This document shows positions 44,181 to 53,105 of a DNA stretch of 64,000 bases, piece after piece. A model generated the notes under the pieces. The model did not search any database. It saw nothing but the letters and a program-made list of their open reading frames with translations, and was not told the DNA's origin. This DNA comes from CAYSCW01 sp964429795. GTDB lineage: Bacteria > Acidobacteriota > Aminicenantia > Aminicenantales > Aminicenantaceae. A program made the translations under genes and the position numbers. The first letter of the stretch is position 1, and each line of letters begins with the position of its first letter. Location of the stretch: contig CAYSCW010000006.1 in assembly GCA_964429795.1 (NCBI GenBank), positions 33,691 through 97,690 of the forward strand, written 5' to 3'.

Positions 44181-46067
44181 ATAGTGCTCTTTCCACATTT
44201 CAAAGACCATAAGAGCCCACAGTTGATGGCTGTAATTCTCCTTTCCTTTGAGATGAGAATCGATCATTTCCTCAATGGGCTCGAAGTGAAAAAGTCCTTC
44301 CTCTCTGATTCTTCTTTTGCTGAGATAATCCAACAAGAGATCTTTTAATTCCTTCCTTAACCAGTGTTTAATAGGGATGCTGAAGCCTTCTTTGGATCGG
44401 TGAAGAGTCTGTTGGGGAAGCCTTCCTTTCATTGTTTTCTTCAGGAGCCATTTGAGGGTTAAGCCCTTGATCTTGAGATTCCCAGGTAGGCTGAACACAA
44501 ACTCCACCAACCTGTGATCAAGAAATGGAACCCTCGTCTCCAGAGAGGCAGCCATACTCATGCGATCGATTTTAACCAAAAGATCATCTGCAAGATATGT
44601 TTTTAAGTCCAAGAAGAGCTCGCCATTGATCTGATCAAGGCGAGAAAGAAGAGGGAAGAGGCTCCGGAAAGGTTCCATCTCGTCCACTTCTTTCAGTCCT
44701 TCTAACTGCTGATTCAAGCTATCTGAGTAGAGGCGTCTCTTCTCTTCCAAGGAAAGAAACATCATCCAGCGCAGATGTCTTAATTGCGGGCTGTGCTGAA
44801 ATCCCATGCAGAATCTCCGCAATCTGTTCCATGGCCCCTTTTTTATAGGAGCAGGGGGAAGCTGTTTAATAAGAGGCATAAGACTTTTTCCCAGAAGAGA
44901 AAGGGTTGGCTGCCTGCTCAGAATCTGAGCTTGGTAATGTTCGTATCCGCCGAACAGTTCATCTCCTCCATCTCCTGAAAGGATCACTTTAACTTCAGAC
45001 CGGGCTATTTTTGACACAAGGTAGGTAGGAAAAATGGAGAAGTCCGCCAAAGGCTCGTCGAGATGTAGAATGAGCTTTTGGGCTAGATTGAGTATGGACG
45101 GCTTGAGGATGTGTTCTTGATGGTCAGTGTGAAACCTGCGAGCGATCCTGCGGGCGTACTTGAGTTCATTGTAGGAGGCCTCTTCGAAACCAATGGAAAA
45201 TGTTTTCAGCGGTGAGAATCCGAGCTCTTGCATAAAAGAAACGATGGAAGAGGAATCCATGCCTCCGCTGAGGAAAGCGCCCAGCGGTACATCGCTGATC
45301 AAATTCAGTTTGACGGATTCCTTGAGCAGGGAATAAAGCTTTTCTTTGAGAGTATTGAGAGAAGCTCCAAAGGTTTCGCCCTGAGAATTAAGCTTTGGGT
45401 TCCAGTATCTCTTGACTTCTATCTGTCCGTCTTCAAAGATCAGGAAGCAGCCAGGGGGGAGTTTGAAGATATTTTTGTATATTGAAAGAGGAGAGGGGAT
45501 ATATTCCAGAGTCAGGTAAATATCAAGGGCTTCTGGCTCCATGATGCGTTTTACTCGGGGATGACTGATGATGGCTTTCAGTTCCGAACCGAAAATCAAG
45601 GTTCTGTCTTCCAACAGCGTATAATAGAGAGGCTTGATTCCAATCCTGTCACGCACTAAAAGCAGTCTCCTTTGGCGGCCATCCCAGAGGGCAAAGGCAA
45701 ACATTCCAATTAGTTTTTGCACTGCCCTCTCTCCCCATTCTTCATAACTGTGCACGATGGTTTCAGTATCAGAACGGGTGGAGAAAGAGTGGCCGCGGGA
45801 GTGAAGCTCTCTCCGGAGTGAAGGGAAATTGTAGATTTCGCCGCTGTGGGCGATCCAGATAGAACGGTCCTCATTGGATAAAGGTTGATGACCCCCTTCA
45901 GGATCGATGATACTCAAGCGTCTGACAGCAAAGGCCACATCATTGTTGAAGTAGATTCCTTCATCATCAGGCCCCCGGTGAAGGAGGCTCTTTATCATGG
46001 AGGAAAGCACTGCTGAGGAAAGAGGATTACCTCCTCTTGCTCTGGCCATCCCGCAGATACCGCACAT
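44175..46067 (-). CDS. asnB: Asparagine synthetase (glutamine-hydrolysing), AsnB type
   Basis: Transfers glutamine-derived ammonia to aspartate with ATP. The 630-residue protein begins with the Ntn nucleophile Cys2 (MCGICG), keeps Arg50, LHRGPDDEG and the RSDTETI motif of the glutaminase domain, and has the synthetase PP-loop LSGGMDSSS near 260. One key position is unusual: the oxyanion-hole motif 'NGEIYN' reads SGEIYN, with Ser75 where asparagine (E. coli Asn74) is expected. Related proteins in exopolysaccharide clusters share this length, so another amidotransfer substrate is possible. No ribosome-binding site is obvious before the ATG. Confidence 0.87.
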   Translation of the reverse strand: MCGICGMARARGGNPLSSAVLSSMIKSLLHRGPDDEGIYFNNDVAFAVRRLSIIDPEGGHQPLSNEDRSIWIAHSGEIYNFPSLRRELHSRGHSFSTRSDTETIVHSYEEWGERAVQKLIGMFAFALWDGRQRRLLLVRDRIGIKPLYYTLLEDRTLIFGSELKAIISHPRVKRIMEPEALDIYLTLEYIPSPLSIYKNIFKLPPGCFLIFEDGQIEVKRYWNPKLNSQGETFGASLNTLKEKLYSLLKESVKLNLISDVPLGAFLSGGMDSSSIVSFMQELGFSPLKTFSIGFEEASYNELKYARRIARRFHTDHQEHILKPSILNLAQKLILHLDEPLADFSIFPTYLVSKIARSEVKVILSGDGGDELFGGYEHYQAQILSRQPTLSLLGKSLMPLIKQLPPAPIKKGPWNRLRRFCMGFQHSPQLRHLRWMMFLSLEEKRRLYSDSLNQQLEGLKEVDEMEPFRSLFPLLSRLDQINGELFLDLKTYLADDLLVKIDRMSMAASLETRVPFLDHRLVEFVFSLPGNLKIKGLTLKWLLKKTMKGRLPQQTLHRSKEGFSIPIKHWLRKELKDLLLDYLSKRRIREEGLFHFEPIEEMIDSHLKGKENYSHQLWALMVFEMWKEHYL

Positions 46068-46222
46068 TATTTTTTAAGGGTAGTCTTTGGTCTTAAAGAT
46101 GAAGAGCGGTTAAAGAAAAAGGCTTAGTAAAGGGAAGGAACGTCAGACCCATTTGTCAAACCAATACCACAGTCTCCTCGAAATTTCAATAAATCCGCTT
46201 ATTTGTTTATGGAGATCGGCTT

Positions 46223-46290
46223 CGGTTCCCGTCCCTCAGAAGCCCATGGTGGTGGGTGGGAGGGTTTTTGGCGAGGAGGGATGGGAACCG
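46223..46290 (+). other. Long hairpin, candidate structured RNA or leader element
   Basis: CGGTTCCCGTCCCTC (46223-46237) and GAGGGATGGGAACCG (46276-46290) form 15 pairs with a single G-U, which pairs only in a plus-strand transcript. The 38-base loop contains three closely spaced GGG runs (46254-46264), able in principle to form a quadruplex with a fourth run in the stem. Confidence 0.4.
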
Positions 46291-46443
46291 GCGCTATTTC
46301 GAACAAAATGCCTCATCATTAGCTGTCACGGAAACGGAAATGCTTCTGCTGAGGGGTGATATTGTCCATCTAGAAAAATCACCTTTTAAGGTGAGATGAA
46401 ATGCTCGAAAAGGTGATAACAGAAGAGGAAAAATCATCTCAGG

Positions 46444-46468
46444 AATCATCCAGAGGGGCGATTGACCG
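46444..46468 (+). repeat. Dispersed 25-base repeat, copy A
   Basis: AATCATC-CAG-AGGGGCGATTGACCG; 21 of 25 bases match copy B at 58222-58246. A further partial match, AGGGGTGAT, lies at 46352-46360. The shared AAATGCTTC also occurs upstream of both copies. Confidence 0.5.
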
Positions 46469-46609
46469 AAAATAACAGGCAGCATACATATATATTACCC
46501 CGTAAAAGTGGGAGGAATACATACATGGAGGAAGATCGGTATCTCTTGTTAGAGTAAGATAATCTCTTCCTGATGGAGAATCCTTGATTGGAAATCTAAA
46601 GGACTTGTT

Positions 46610-47125
46610 ATGAATAAAAAGTGGGAAAGAGGACAAAAAGGCTTCACCCTTATCGAGATTGTGCTTGTCGTTGCCATCGTGGGAATGCTTTCGCTCATTC
46701 TTTTTCCCAACATCCAGAGGACGATTGAGATAAGGCAGCTGGAGAATGAAGCGCGGGATATCCTCACCACGATGCAAAGGGCGAAGTTCCAGGCTGTAAA
46801 GACCAAAATGGACCACAGGATGAGGTTCTTCAATGAAAACAACGAATGGTTCTTCCAGATAGAAAGAGAGGAAGCCTCTGATCAGTGGACTCTTATGCCC
46901 GGGTTCATCAGTAAGATAATTTCACCCAAGTTTGTGGTGGACGTGGATTTTCCCAGCCTAAATGTGGAATTCACATCTCTGGGCTTCATCACAAATTTTG
47001 ATAGTGAACACCACAGCATTACCCTCCAGAGTGAAAAGCTTCAAAGTTATGGTCAGCCTGATCTCAGGGTGATCAGCGTTTTCGCTGGCGGATCCATTCG
47101 ATATCTTGAATCGGAGAGTGAATAA
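46610..47125 (+). CDS. Minor pilin/pseudopilin, FimT/GspH-like
   Basis: A 171-residue prepilin. The short basic leader ends at the PilD cleavage site G/FTLIEIVLVVAIVGML, with glutamate at position +5 and a long hydrophobic helix after it. The C-terminal half is a small beta-rich domain as in FimT/GspH (VFAGGSIRYLES end). It opens a gene order FimT-PilV-PilW-PilX-PilY1, the usual minor-pilin priming set. AAAGGAC precedes the ATG. Confidence 0.85.
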   Translation: MNKKWERGQKGFTLIEIVLVVAIVGMLSLILFPNIQRTIEIRQLENEARDILTTMQRAKFQAVKTKMDHRMRFFNENNEWFFQIEREEASDQWTLMPGFISKIISPKFVVDVDFPSLNVEFTSLGFITNFDSEHHSITLQSEKLQSYGQPDLRVISVFAGGSIRYLESESE

Positions 47126-47126
47126 G

Positions 47127-47600
47127 ATGTCTCCCAAAAGTCATCAAAGAGCTTCTCTCTCTCAGGAGAACGAAATCAATACCTGTAAAAAAAAGAAAGG
47201 GTTCACTCTTTTTGAAGTGATCATAGGTATCGGGTTGGTTGGGATTGCCCTCTTAGGGCTGGCTCAACTATTTACCTACAGCGTGATGAACAATTCTCGC
47301 TCTGACATGATAGCCAGTGCCACCTATCTGGCTCAGCAGCAGGTTGAGGCCCTGAGAAATCTGACAGCTGATGAGCTCAACGCCCTCACCGCAGGAGCTA
47401 TCGATGAACAGATCGATGTCAACAGCGATACCACCTTTGATTACAGGCGTATCACCCAGGTTCAGATTTCAGGATCAAGCTGGTCCGTCAGAGTGCTTGT
47501 TTTTCCTCCAACAGAATTCGATATCGACCTCAACACAATTCTTCAAGATCCAATCCAACACAAGGTCAGGGCAGATACCAACACAGTCATAAGCAGATGA
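47127..47600 (+). CDS. Minor pilin PilV-like
   Basis: A 157-residue prepilin with a longer leader ending in KKKG/FTLFEVIIGIGLVGIALLGL. The rest, including AQQQVEALRNLTADELNAL, resembles PilV/PilI-type minor pilins. The frame is open to a TTG (47106) inside the previous gene, but ATG 47127 follows GGAGAG and begins two bases after the FimT-like stop. Confidence 0.83.
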   Translation: MSPKSHQRASLSQENEINTCKKKKGFTLFEVIIGIGLVGIALLGLAQLFTYSVMNNSRSDMIASATYLAQQQVEALRNLTADELNALTAGAIDEQIDVNSDTTFDYRRITQVQISGSSWSVRVLVFPPTEFDIDLNTILQDPIQHKVRADTNTVISR

Positions 47601-47607
47601 GGCCAGT

Positions 47608-48780
47608 ATGAAGGAATCGAGAACAAGAATAAGAAAGAAAAATAACCTCTCTCCTAAGAATAGCTTTCCTTCTGTGATAATATCCAACAGGGGCTTTACG
47701 CTGATCGAACTCCTGGTGAGTAGCACGGTGATGTTGATTCTCATAGTGGGCACGCTTGCCCTCTACGTGAGAAGCAACAAGATATCTGTGGATCAGCAAC
47801 AGTTGTCCGAGCTGCAACACGATGTCCGGTCCTCCATGTTCTTCATCGCCAGGGATGTCCGGTCTTCAGGAGTAGGATTGACTCTGGATATAGCCGGCTA
47901 TTTCCTTGAGGGTAAGGATGGTTTCGGACCTGCACCTGAGTCTTCTGATTCGGTAAAAGTGATGGGGAATTTTGATAAACCATTGGATCTGCGTATTAGT
48001 GATTATCAGGGAGGAGGAGGTGGTGGGGCAGCCACCGTATTTCTTCATGATTATGAGTTAGAGCATGCTCCTTACATCTGTCCGGATGAATATGAAAACA
48101 AACAAGTGCTTATTATTTCCACCAAGAGCGCAGGGTGTTTTGCCGTTCGCTTTATCCCTGAAAACAGCGTTCACGGCTGCGGGGAAGGGGCAGCTCATTT
48201 TAACATGCAGCCAGGTCAATCCGAGCTCAATCCTCCAGGTGGGTTGCTGGATACAGGATGTTCTGCTGACAGCTATGATGACGGCATAATCACCTTTGTT
48301 CAGATCAAACAATATTGGTTGGATACCACAGGGAATCCTGGGGATTATCCGGATTTGACCTTAACTGTAGGCGAGGATGGATACCTGGGGATTCCCAACA
48401 CTCTGTACTTAACCACCATCGCTGAGGATGGAAGCGTCATGCACATGCCTCTGGCTCAAAATATCGAGAATCTACAATTCCAATACAACATGGTTGATGG
48501 CAGCGGTAACTTTCTCGGTTTTACCGAGTGGGATGACAGTTGGACAATAGATGACCGCAGTCGGATCCGACAGGTTCGAATCTGGGTTCTGGGAAAGACT
48601 CCTGATCCTTTTGTCAGTGTCTCCGGTGATGCTCCCACGAATCTGCATCTTTACCGGAGGCCGGCTATCGCCAACAGCCCCCAAGCCACCGAGGACGATA
48701 AGCACCGAAGGTTTCTTTTGGAATCCACAGCGAACATCAGGAATCTGTCTTTGAATATATACAACACAGGAACACGGTAA
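47608..48780 (+). CDS. Minor pilin PilW-like
   Basis: A 390-residue prepilin. The cleavage motif NRG/FTLIELLVSSTVMLILIVGTLALY is preceded by a 30-residue basic leader. LSELQHDVRSSMFFIARDVRSSGVG is characteristic of PilW, as is the C-terminal VRIWVLGKTPDP region. Large for a minor pilin, which is normal for PilW. Its stop overlaps the pilX-like start (TAATG). Confidence 0.87.
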   Translation: MKESRTRIRKKNNLSPKNSFPSVIISNRGFTLIELLVSSTVMLILIVGTLALYVRSNKISVDQQQLSELQHDVRSSMFFIARDVRSSGVGLTLDIAGYFLEGKDGFGPAPESSDSVKVMGNFDKPLDLRISDYQGGGGGGAATVFLHDYELEHAPYICPDEYENKQVLIISTKSAGCFAVRFIPENSVHGCGEGAAHFNMQPGQSELNPPGGLLDTGCSADSYDDGIITFVQIKQYWLDTTGNPGDYPDLTLTVGEDGYLGIPNTLYLTTIAEDGSVMHMPLAQNIENLQFQYNMVDGSGNFLGFTEWDDSWTIDDRSRIRQVRIWVLGKTPDPFVSVSGDAPTNLHLYRRPAIANSPQATEDDKHRRFLLESTANIRNLSLNIYNTGTR

Positions 48781-49406
48781 TGAATAAGAGGTTAAAGAAA
48801 AGCGTTGAGATGATTGAACTTCGGTTATCCTTTAAGGAATCGGAGAAAGGGGCCGCCCTCATCGTGGTTATCCTAGTGCTGACTTTCATGCTGACCATCG
48901 GGATGGTGCTCCTGACAGTGACCGGAACAGGCCCCAAAGTGGCGGCAAACATCCGTACTCAGCAGCAGGCATTCAACTCGGGCGAGGCAGGGTTTGATGC
49001 CTCCTGGCTTGCTGTAGAAAATTTTTTCGTTAACGAAGCCTGGACAAGTTTTGACGGGCATTGCCTCAACGAACCCTACGGTATAGACCTTCCGCAAGAT
49101 GCTAGTTATTTTCGGAAATTAACCGATTTAGAACTGTTGAATCTACTCGATCCAGATGATGACGGAACATGCGATTACGCTAACGTCATTTTCTTCAAAC
49201 AACGTTACCATATCGATGAGAATGGCGACCTGGATATTCACTACACCTATACTGCCTTTTTGATTGATGATGAGGCAGGGGGGGGGACCACTGACCCAGG
49301 AGATGCTCTTTTGATTTGCATAGGTGTTTTTGATCAGGGGAGCAACGTTACCACATCAAGATTGGAAGTCGGGCTAGCCATCGAACTTCCAGGTGCAACC
49401 TATTAA
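48780..49406 (+). CDS. Minor pilin PilX-like
   Basis: A 208-residue protein with EKGAALIVVILVLTFMLTIGMVLL, the PilX-type N-terminal helix where the leader motif is degenerate, then GTGPKVAANIRTQQQAFNSGEAGFDASW, the typical 'Q.AFy.AEAGl' PilX helix. The C-terminal part is acidic and not recognised. It precedes PilY1, with which PilX-type pilins form the pilus tip. Confidence 0.83.
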   Translation: MNKRLKKSVEMIELRLSFKESEKGAALIVVILVLTFMLTIGMVLLTVTGTGPKVAANIRTQQQAFNSGEAGFDASWLAVENFFVNEAWTSFDGHCLNEPYGIDLPQDASYFRKLTDLELLNLLDPDDDGTCDYANVIFFKQRYHIDENGDLDIHYTYTAFLIDDEAGGGTTDPGDALLICIGVFDQGSNVTTSRLEVGLAIELPGATY

Positions 49407-49427
49407 GCATAAAAAGAGAGGGGAAAA

Positions 49428-52400
49428 ATGAAAAAGAGAAGGATATTTTGGTTGCTCTTTCTCCCTGCGACTATCATTGTTTTGTTGCTGGCCGCGAATT
49501 TCTGGGCACAGGAAGAATGCGTGGAGTATACAGGAAGCTTTACCGAAAATTTTAACACCGAGGATTACAAGGATATCCAGTACAGTTCTGTGGCCAATTG
49601 GCCGCCTGGTCCTGTGTCGTTGAGCTACTTAGGAGCCAATTTTGAAGTGACAGAACCTTCCGGCATGGGGGCCAAAATCTATGTCTGTGATGCGGGCGAT
49701 TTCGACGACGATGGCTATCCGGACCTGATTGGGCTGGATATCGAAAATAACTATCGGCTGATCTTGGTCAGGAACTATTTTGAAGACGCAGATGGAGATG
49801 GAGTGGATGATGACGGAGTGATTTTTCTGATCGATCCCAACGAAGTCTACGATACGGGTCTTGTGGTCGGTCCGGCTTCTGTGACCGTGGCTGATTACAA
49901 CGACGACGGACTGCTCGACTTCTTCTTCTACAAGAACAGACTCGATGAATTTGGGTACACTGATTTCGTGGCGGCCATGTACATCAACGTCGGGACAGAG
50001 AGTGACCCAGATTTTCAGCCTTACTATTCTTCACCTAGCTTGAATTTTACCCAGAAATTTATGAATGCTCACATCTACTGTAACTGGGCAGCCGATCATC
50101 TCTGTTCTGTGGACATTGATAATGATGATGACATCGATGTCTTGGTCATCAGCCAAGATAAGATATTTCTTGTCCGGAATCCCGGTACTGAGGATTTCGA
50201 ACTGGATAATTTCGTTATCAGTGAACTGAATTACGACCAGCCGACAGGTTTTACCATTGGGCTAGGAGGCTCGTCCATCGATGGCGCAGATTTCGATAAG
50301 GATGGAGATGTGGATATCATCGGAGGCACGGTTAACGATATCGCCTATCTTGTCTACTACGAGAATGATGGAACAGGGTATTTCACCCGTCATGAGATTC
50401 CCATCCCAGAGCCCAGTGTGACTGGGACGGTGGCCACGTGTGTGGCCGATTTTGACCATAACGGCTTTATCGATATCTTTGGCGCTAATGACAGGTGGAA
50501 TGCGGGAAACTACGCTCATATGTGGATCATGAAAAACAAGGGCTTGAAGGGTGAAGTGGGGGAAGGAGAGATTCCCGTAAACTTTGAATTCAAGTGTCTC
50601 AACGATTGTGAACCTATTCTGCCTGATCCTCATGATGTGGATATGAGTGCTTATCTGGACTACGATCAGGATGGAGATATGGATGTGGTTCTGGCCGATG
50701 CAAACCACTCGGGAGACTATTATCTGATCATCAATCAGCTGGCCTCTGTCTATGCCCTCTCTGGGGAGGCCCGCTCCACAAGCTACACATCGGATGTCGA
50801 CCCTATGCGCTACGCCATCACCAAGGCGAGGATCTCAGACCTCAGACAGGCAATCCGGGGAGGCTCCAGCGACGGCCTTTCGGTGGAGTTCTATTTTTCG
50901 AATAATGGCAGAGACTGGGAATTCTATAAGCGATACGAAGGTGACGAAATCCATGATTATTCCGGCCTAGATTGGCACACATTCAACCATTTTGGCACTC
51001 ATCTGATGTGGAAAGCCCTTCTCAATGCGGAAGAAGATGAGATGGAGGAGTATGAAGGAGCCTCTTTTGATACGCCTTTGATTCATGAGATCACCATGGA
51101 GTATGTCTTTGTGGATAGACGGGAATATTCTCGCACTTCTGTGGCCGTGACCACGGTAAAAGATGCAGATGGTCAGGAGAAAAAACTGGTCATTGCTGGG
51201 ACTTTCTATTTCCCAGGGTGGCAGGGTCACCTCAGAGCCTATGATGTCTCAGGTATGGAATATGAAGGGTCTTCTTATTCTATTTTGAGGACAGTAACCC
51301 GTCCCGATTTTTCCGCTCCCTCGGGAAGAGAGATCGTGGCTTCGGGAGTGGAAATACTCTGGGATGCAGGAGAGTTACTTGACTCTCGATCTCAAAGCAC
51401 CCGAAACATTTATACAGCCCGTTATGTCGATTCTGATTTTGTTAGAATCGATTTCTCAGAAGATAATGTGGATACTCTCGGGCCCATCATGCAGGATGTT
51501 AACAACGATAACCAGGGCCTAATCCGGTTTGTCAGAGGGGAAGATCGTTACTGGAAACTAGGCGATATCAACCATTCCAATCCTCTCGTCGTTGGGCCTC
51601 CAGGAGGATTGGCCGGTCAGATGGGAGATGGTTATTCAGATTTTATGAGCGACTGGCAGGACAGGCGGAAAGTCGTCTATGTGGGAGCCAACGACGGTAT
51701 GCTTCATTGTTTTGATGCCTTGACTGGAGAAGAAATCTGGGCCTTTATCCCTTACAACCTTCTTCCCAAGCTCAAGAACATGTGGGTGGTGGATCAAGCA
51801 ACAGGCGACAGATTTTTTGTTAGAGATGTTTATGTGGATGGATCTCCTACAGCAGCCGATGTGTTCATAGACGCAGATGGAAACGGAAGCCAGGAGTGGC
51901 GAACCATTCTTATTTGCGGCCAAGGGCCAGGGAAGGGAAGTACTGTTGGTGGAGGAACGAATTATTATTTTGCTCTGGATATCACCAATCCCTATAGTCC
52001 TCAACCTTTGTGGGAAGTGACTCATGAAAAGATGGGAGAGACTTGGTCTGTCCCATCCATCGGCAAAGTGGTTAAGGAGAATGATGATACCTGGGTTGCT
52101 TTTACTGGTTCCGGCTATGACAATAACCCCAGCCAGACTGTAGGAAATGTTTTCTATGCTGTGGACATCGAGAGCGGTGAGGTGTTCTGGAGCTACGAGG
52201 TTTCCGACGTCGACACCTCTGCGGAGTTTCCCAACATTCCCTGCACCATTCCCGGTTCCTCAACCGTCGTGGACTTAGATGAAGACGGTTATGCTGAGCG
52301 GGTCTATTTCGGCGACCTGGATGGAAGGCTGTGGAAGCTTGATGCGAGCGTCGAGTTCGATGTGAGGGAAAGCCAGGTCTCTTGGGATTCCGAGATCGAT

Positions 52401-53030
52401 GTGATCTATGAAGATGCCGACAACTACCCTATCTTGAGTAAACCCTCTGTTTGGGTAGACCCCAATTCAGCAGCTCCTCTTCCCCGCATCTACTTTGGAA
52501 CCGGTGGCGATGACGGAGCGCCGAGCACAGCCACCTACTCTTTCATCGCCCTTAAGGATGGGGAAACGCCGGAAGTGGAATGGTTTTTGGGTGACCCGGA
52601 TACGCTCAATCTATCTGAGGAAAAGGATAAAGGAGACTTGGGGATAGGAGAGAAGGTATGGGCTGATCCGAAGGTGGCCAACTTTATCTGCTATTTTAGT
52701 ACTCTAACTGGAAACATCGAGAGCGTCGATCCCTGTGAAAATATTGCAGGATTGGGAAAGCTTTATGGAAGATACACCAGCTCGGTGGCAGGCTCTTTGA
52801 TCGGAGGAACAGCCTTCAAGACATCAACCGGGCCAGTAGAGAGCTTGAACTTGACCTCAAAGACCAGGGCTGCCGTCACTCTCGGTGAAACTGATAAAAC
52901 CCAGGGGAATGTCCGGAAGCGAGAGGTCTACATTCAGGAGTATGATTCCTCAATTCAAAAGCTGGAACAACCCGTTGGGGCCCTTCTGACCATTAAGTCT
53001 TGGAGAGAGGTCTTTAAGATAATAAGATAG
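49428..53030 (+). CDS. PilY1-like pilus tip adhesin with FG-GAP-type repeats
   Basis: A 1200-residue secreted protein: signal peptide (FWLLFLPATIIVLLLAANFWAQ); six FG-GAP/VCBS-like calcium loops at about residues 90, 154, 228, 287, 341 and 411 (such as DFDDDGYPD, DYDQDGDMD); an unassigned middle; and a C-terminal PilY1 beta-propeller from about 745 (VYVGANDGMLHCFDALTGEE), with a calcium loop DLDEDGYAERVYFGDLDG near 949. PilY1 proteins cap the pilus, control extension and retraction through calcium and mediate adhesion. The usual N-terminal von Willebrand A domain is replaced here by the repeat region. GAGGGG precedes the ATG. Confidence 0.88.
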   Translation: MKKRRIFWLLFLPATIIVLLLAANFWAQEECVEYTGSFTENFNTEDYKDIQYSSVANWPPGPVSLSYLGANFEVTEPSGMGAKIYVCDAGDFDDDGYPDLIGLDIENNYRLILVRNYFEDADGDGVDDDGVIFLIDPNEVYDTGLVVGPASVTVADYNDDGLLDFFFYKNRLDEFGYTDFVAAMYINVGTESDPDFQPYYSSPSLNFTQKFMNAHIYCNWAADHLCSVDIDNDDDIDVLVISQDKIFLVRNPGTEDFELDNFVISELNYDQPTGFTIGLGGSSIDGADFDKDGDVDIIGGTVNDIAYLVYYENDGTGYFTRHEIPIPEPSVTGTVATCVADFDHNGFIDIFGANDRWNAGNYAHMWIMKNKGLKGEVGEGEIPVNFEFKCLNDCEPILPDPHDVDMSAYLDYDQDGDMDVVLADANHSGDYYLIINQLASVYALSGEARSTSYTSDVDPMRYAITKARISDLRQAIRGGSSDGLSVEFYFSNNGRDWEFYKRYEGDEIHDYSGLDWHTFNHFGTHLMWKALLNAEEDEMEEYEGASFDTPLIHEITMEYVFVDRREYSRTSVAVTTVKDADGQEKKLVIAGTFYFPGWQGHLRAYDVSGMEYEGSSYSILRTVTRPDFSAPSGREIVASGVEILWDAGELLDSRSQSTRNIYTARYVDSDFVRIDFSEDNVDTLGPIMQDVNNDNQGLIRFVRGEDRYWKLGDINHSNPLVVGPPGGLAGQMGDGYSDFMSDWQDRRKVVYVGANDGMLHCFDALTGEEIWAFIPYNLLPKLKNMWVVDQATGDRFFVRDVYVDGSPTAADVFIDADGNGSQEWRTILICGQGPGKGSTVGGGTNYYFALDITNPYSPQPLWEVTHEKMGETWSVPSIGKVVKENDDTWVAFTGSGYDNNPSQTVGNVFYAVDIESGEVFWSYEVSDVDTSAEFPNIPCTIPGSSTVVDLDEDGYAERVYFGDLDGRLWKLDASVEFDVRESQVSWDSEIDVIYEDADNYPILSKPSVWVDPNSAAPLPRIYFGTGGDDGAPSTATYSFIALKDGETPEVEWFLGDPDTLNLSEEKDKGDLGIGEKVWADPKVANFICYFSTLTGNIESVDPCENIAGLGKLYGRYTSSVAGSLIGGTAFKTSTGPVESLNLTSKTRAAVTLGETDKTQGNVRKREVYIQEYDSSIQKLEQPVGALLTIKSWREVFKIIR

Positions 53031-53043
53031 GACTGCCAGTCCT
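53029..53043 (+). terminator. Short hairpin after the pilY1-like gene
   Basis: AGGACT (53029-53034) and AGTCCT (53038-53043) with a three-base loop, followed by GTTTATC, directly on the stop codon. Short stem, so a weak call. Confidence 0.3.
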
Positions 53044-53105
53044 GTTTATCCGTCTTGGTTTTTCAGCTTCATCAGTTCAGAACGCAAAATCCTTCTATCG
53101 ATCTT

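Larger units (their letters stand above)
46068..46609. other. Long intergenic region with hairpins and a dispersed repeat
   Basis: 542 bases between divergent asnB and the pilin operon, without a convincing gene. It holds a 15-pair hairpin (46223-46237 with 46276-46290), a G-rich loop, a second stem ATCACCTTTT (46379-46388) with AAAAGGTGAT (46408-46417), and a 25-base repeat copy at 46444-46468 related to 58222-58246. Promoters for both flanking genes must lie here; I could not place them firmly. Confidence 0.55.

Noticed and set aside
46270..46300. Resemblance of GGGATGGGAACCGGCG to the T-box antiterminator motif
   Set aside because: The motif has an insertion against the T-box consensus, lies on the strand leading into pilins rather than asnB, and no specifier stem is seen.
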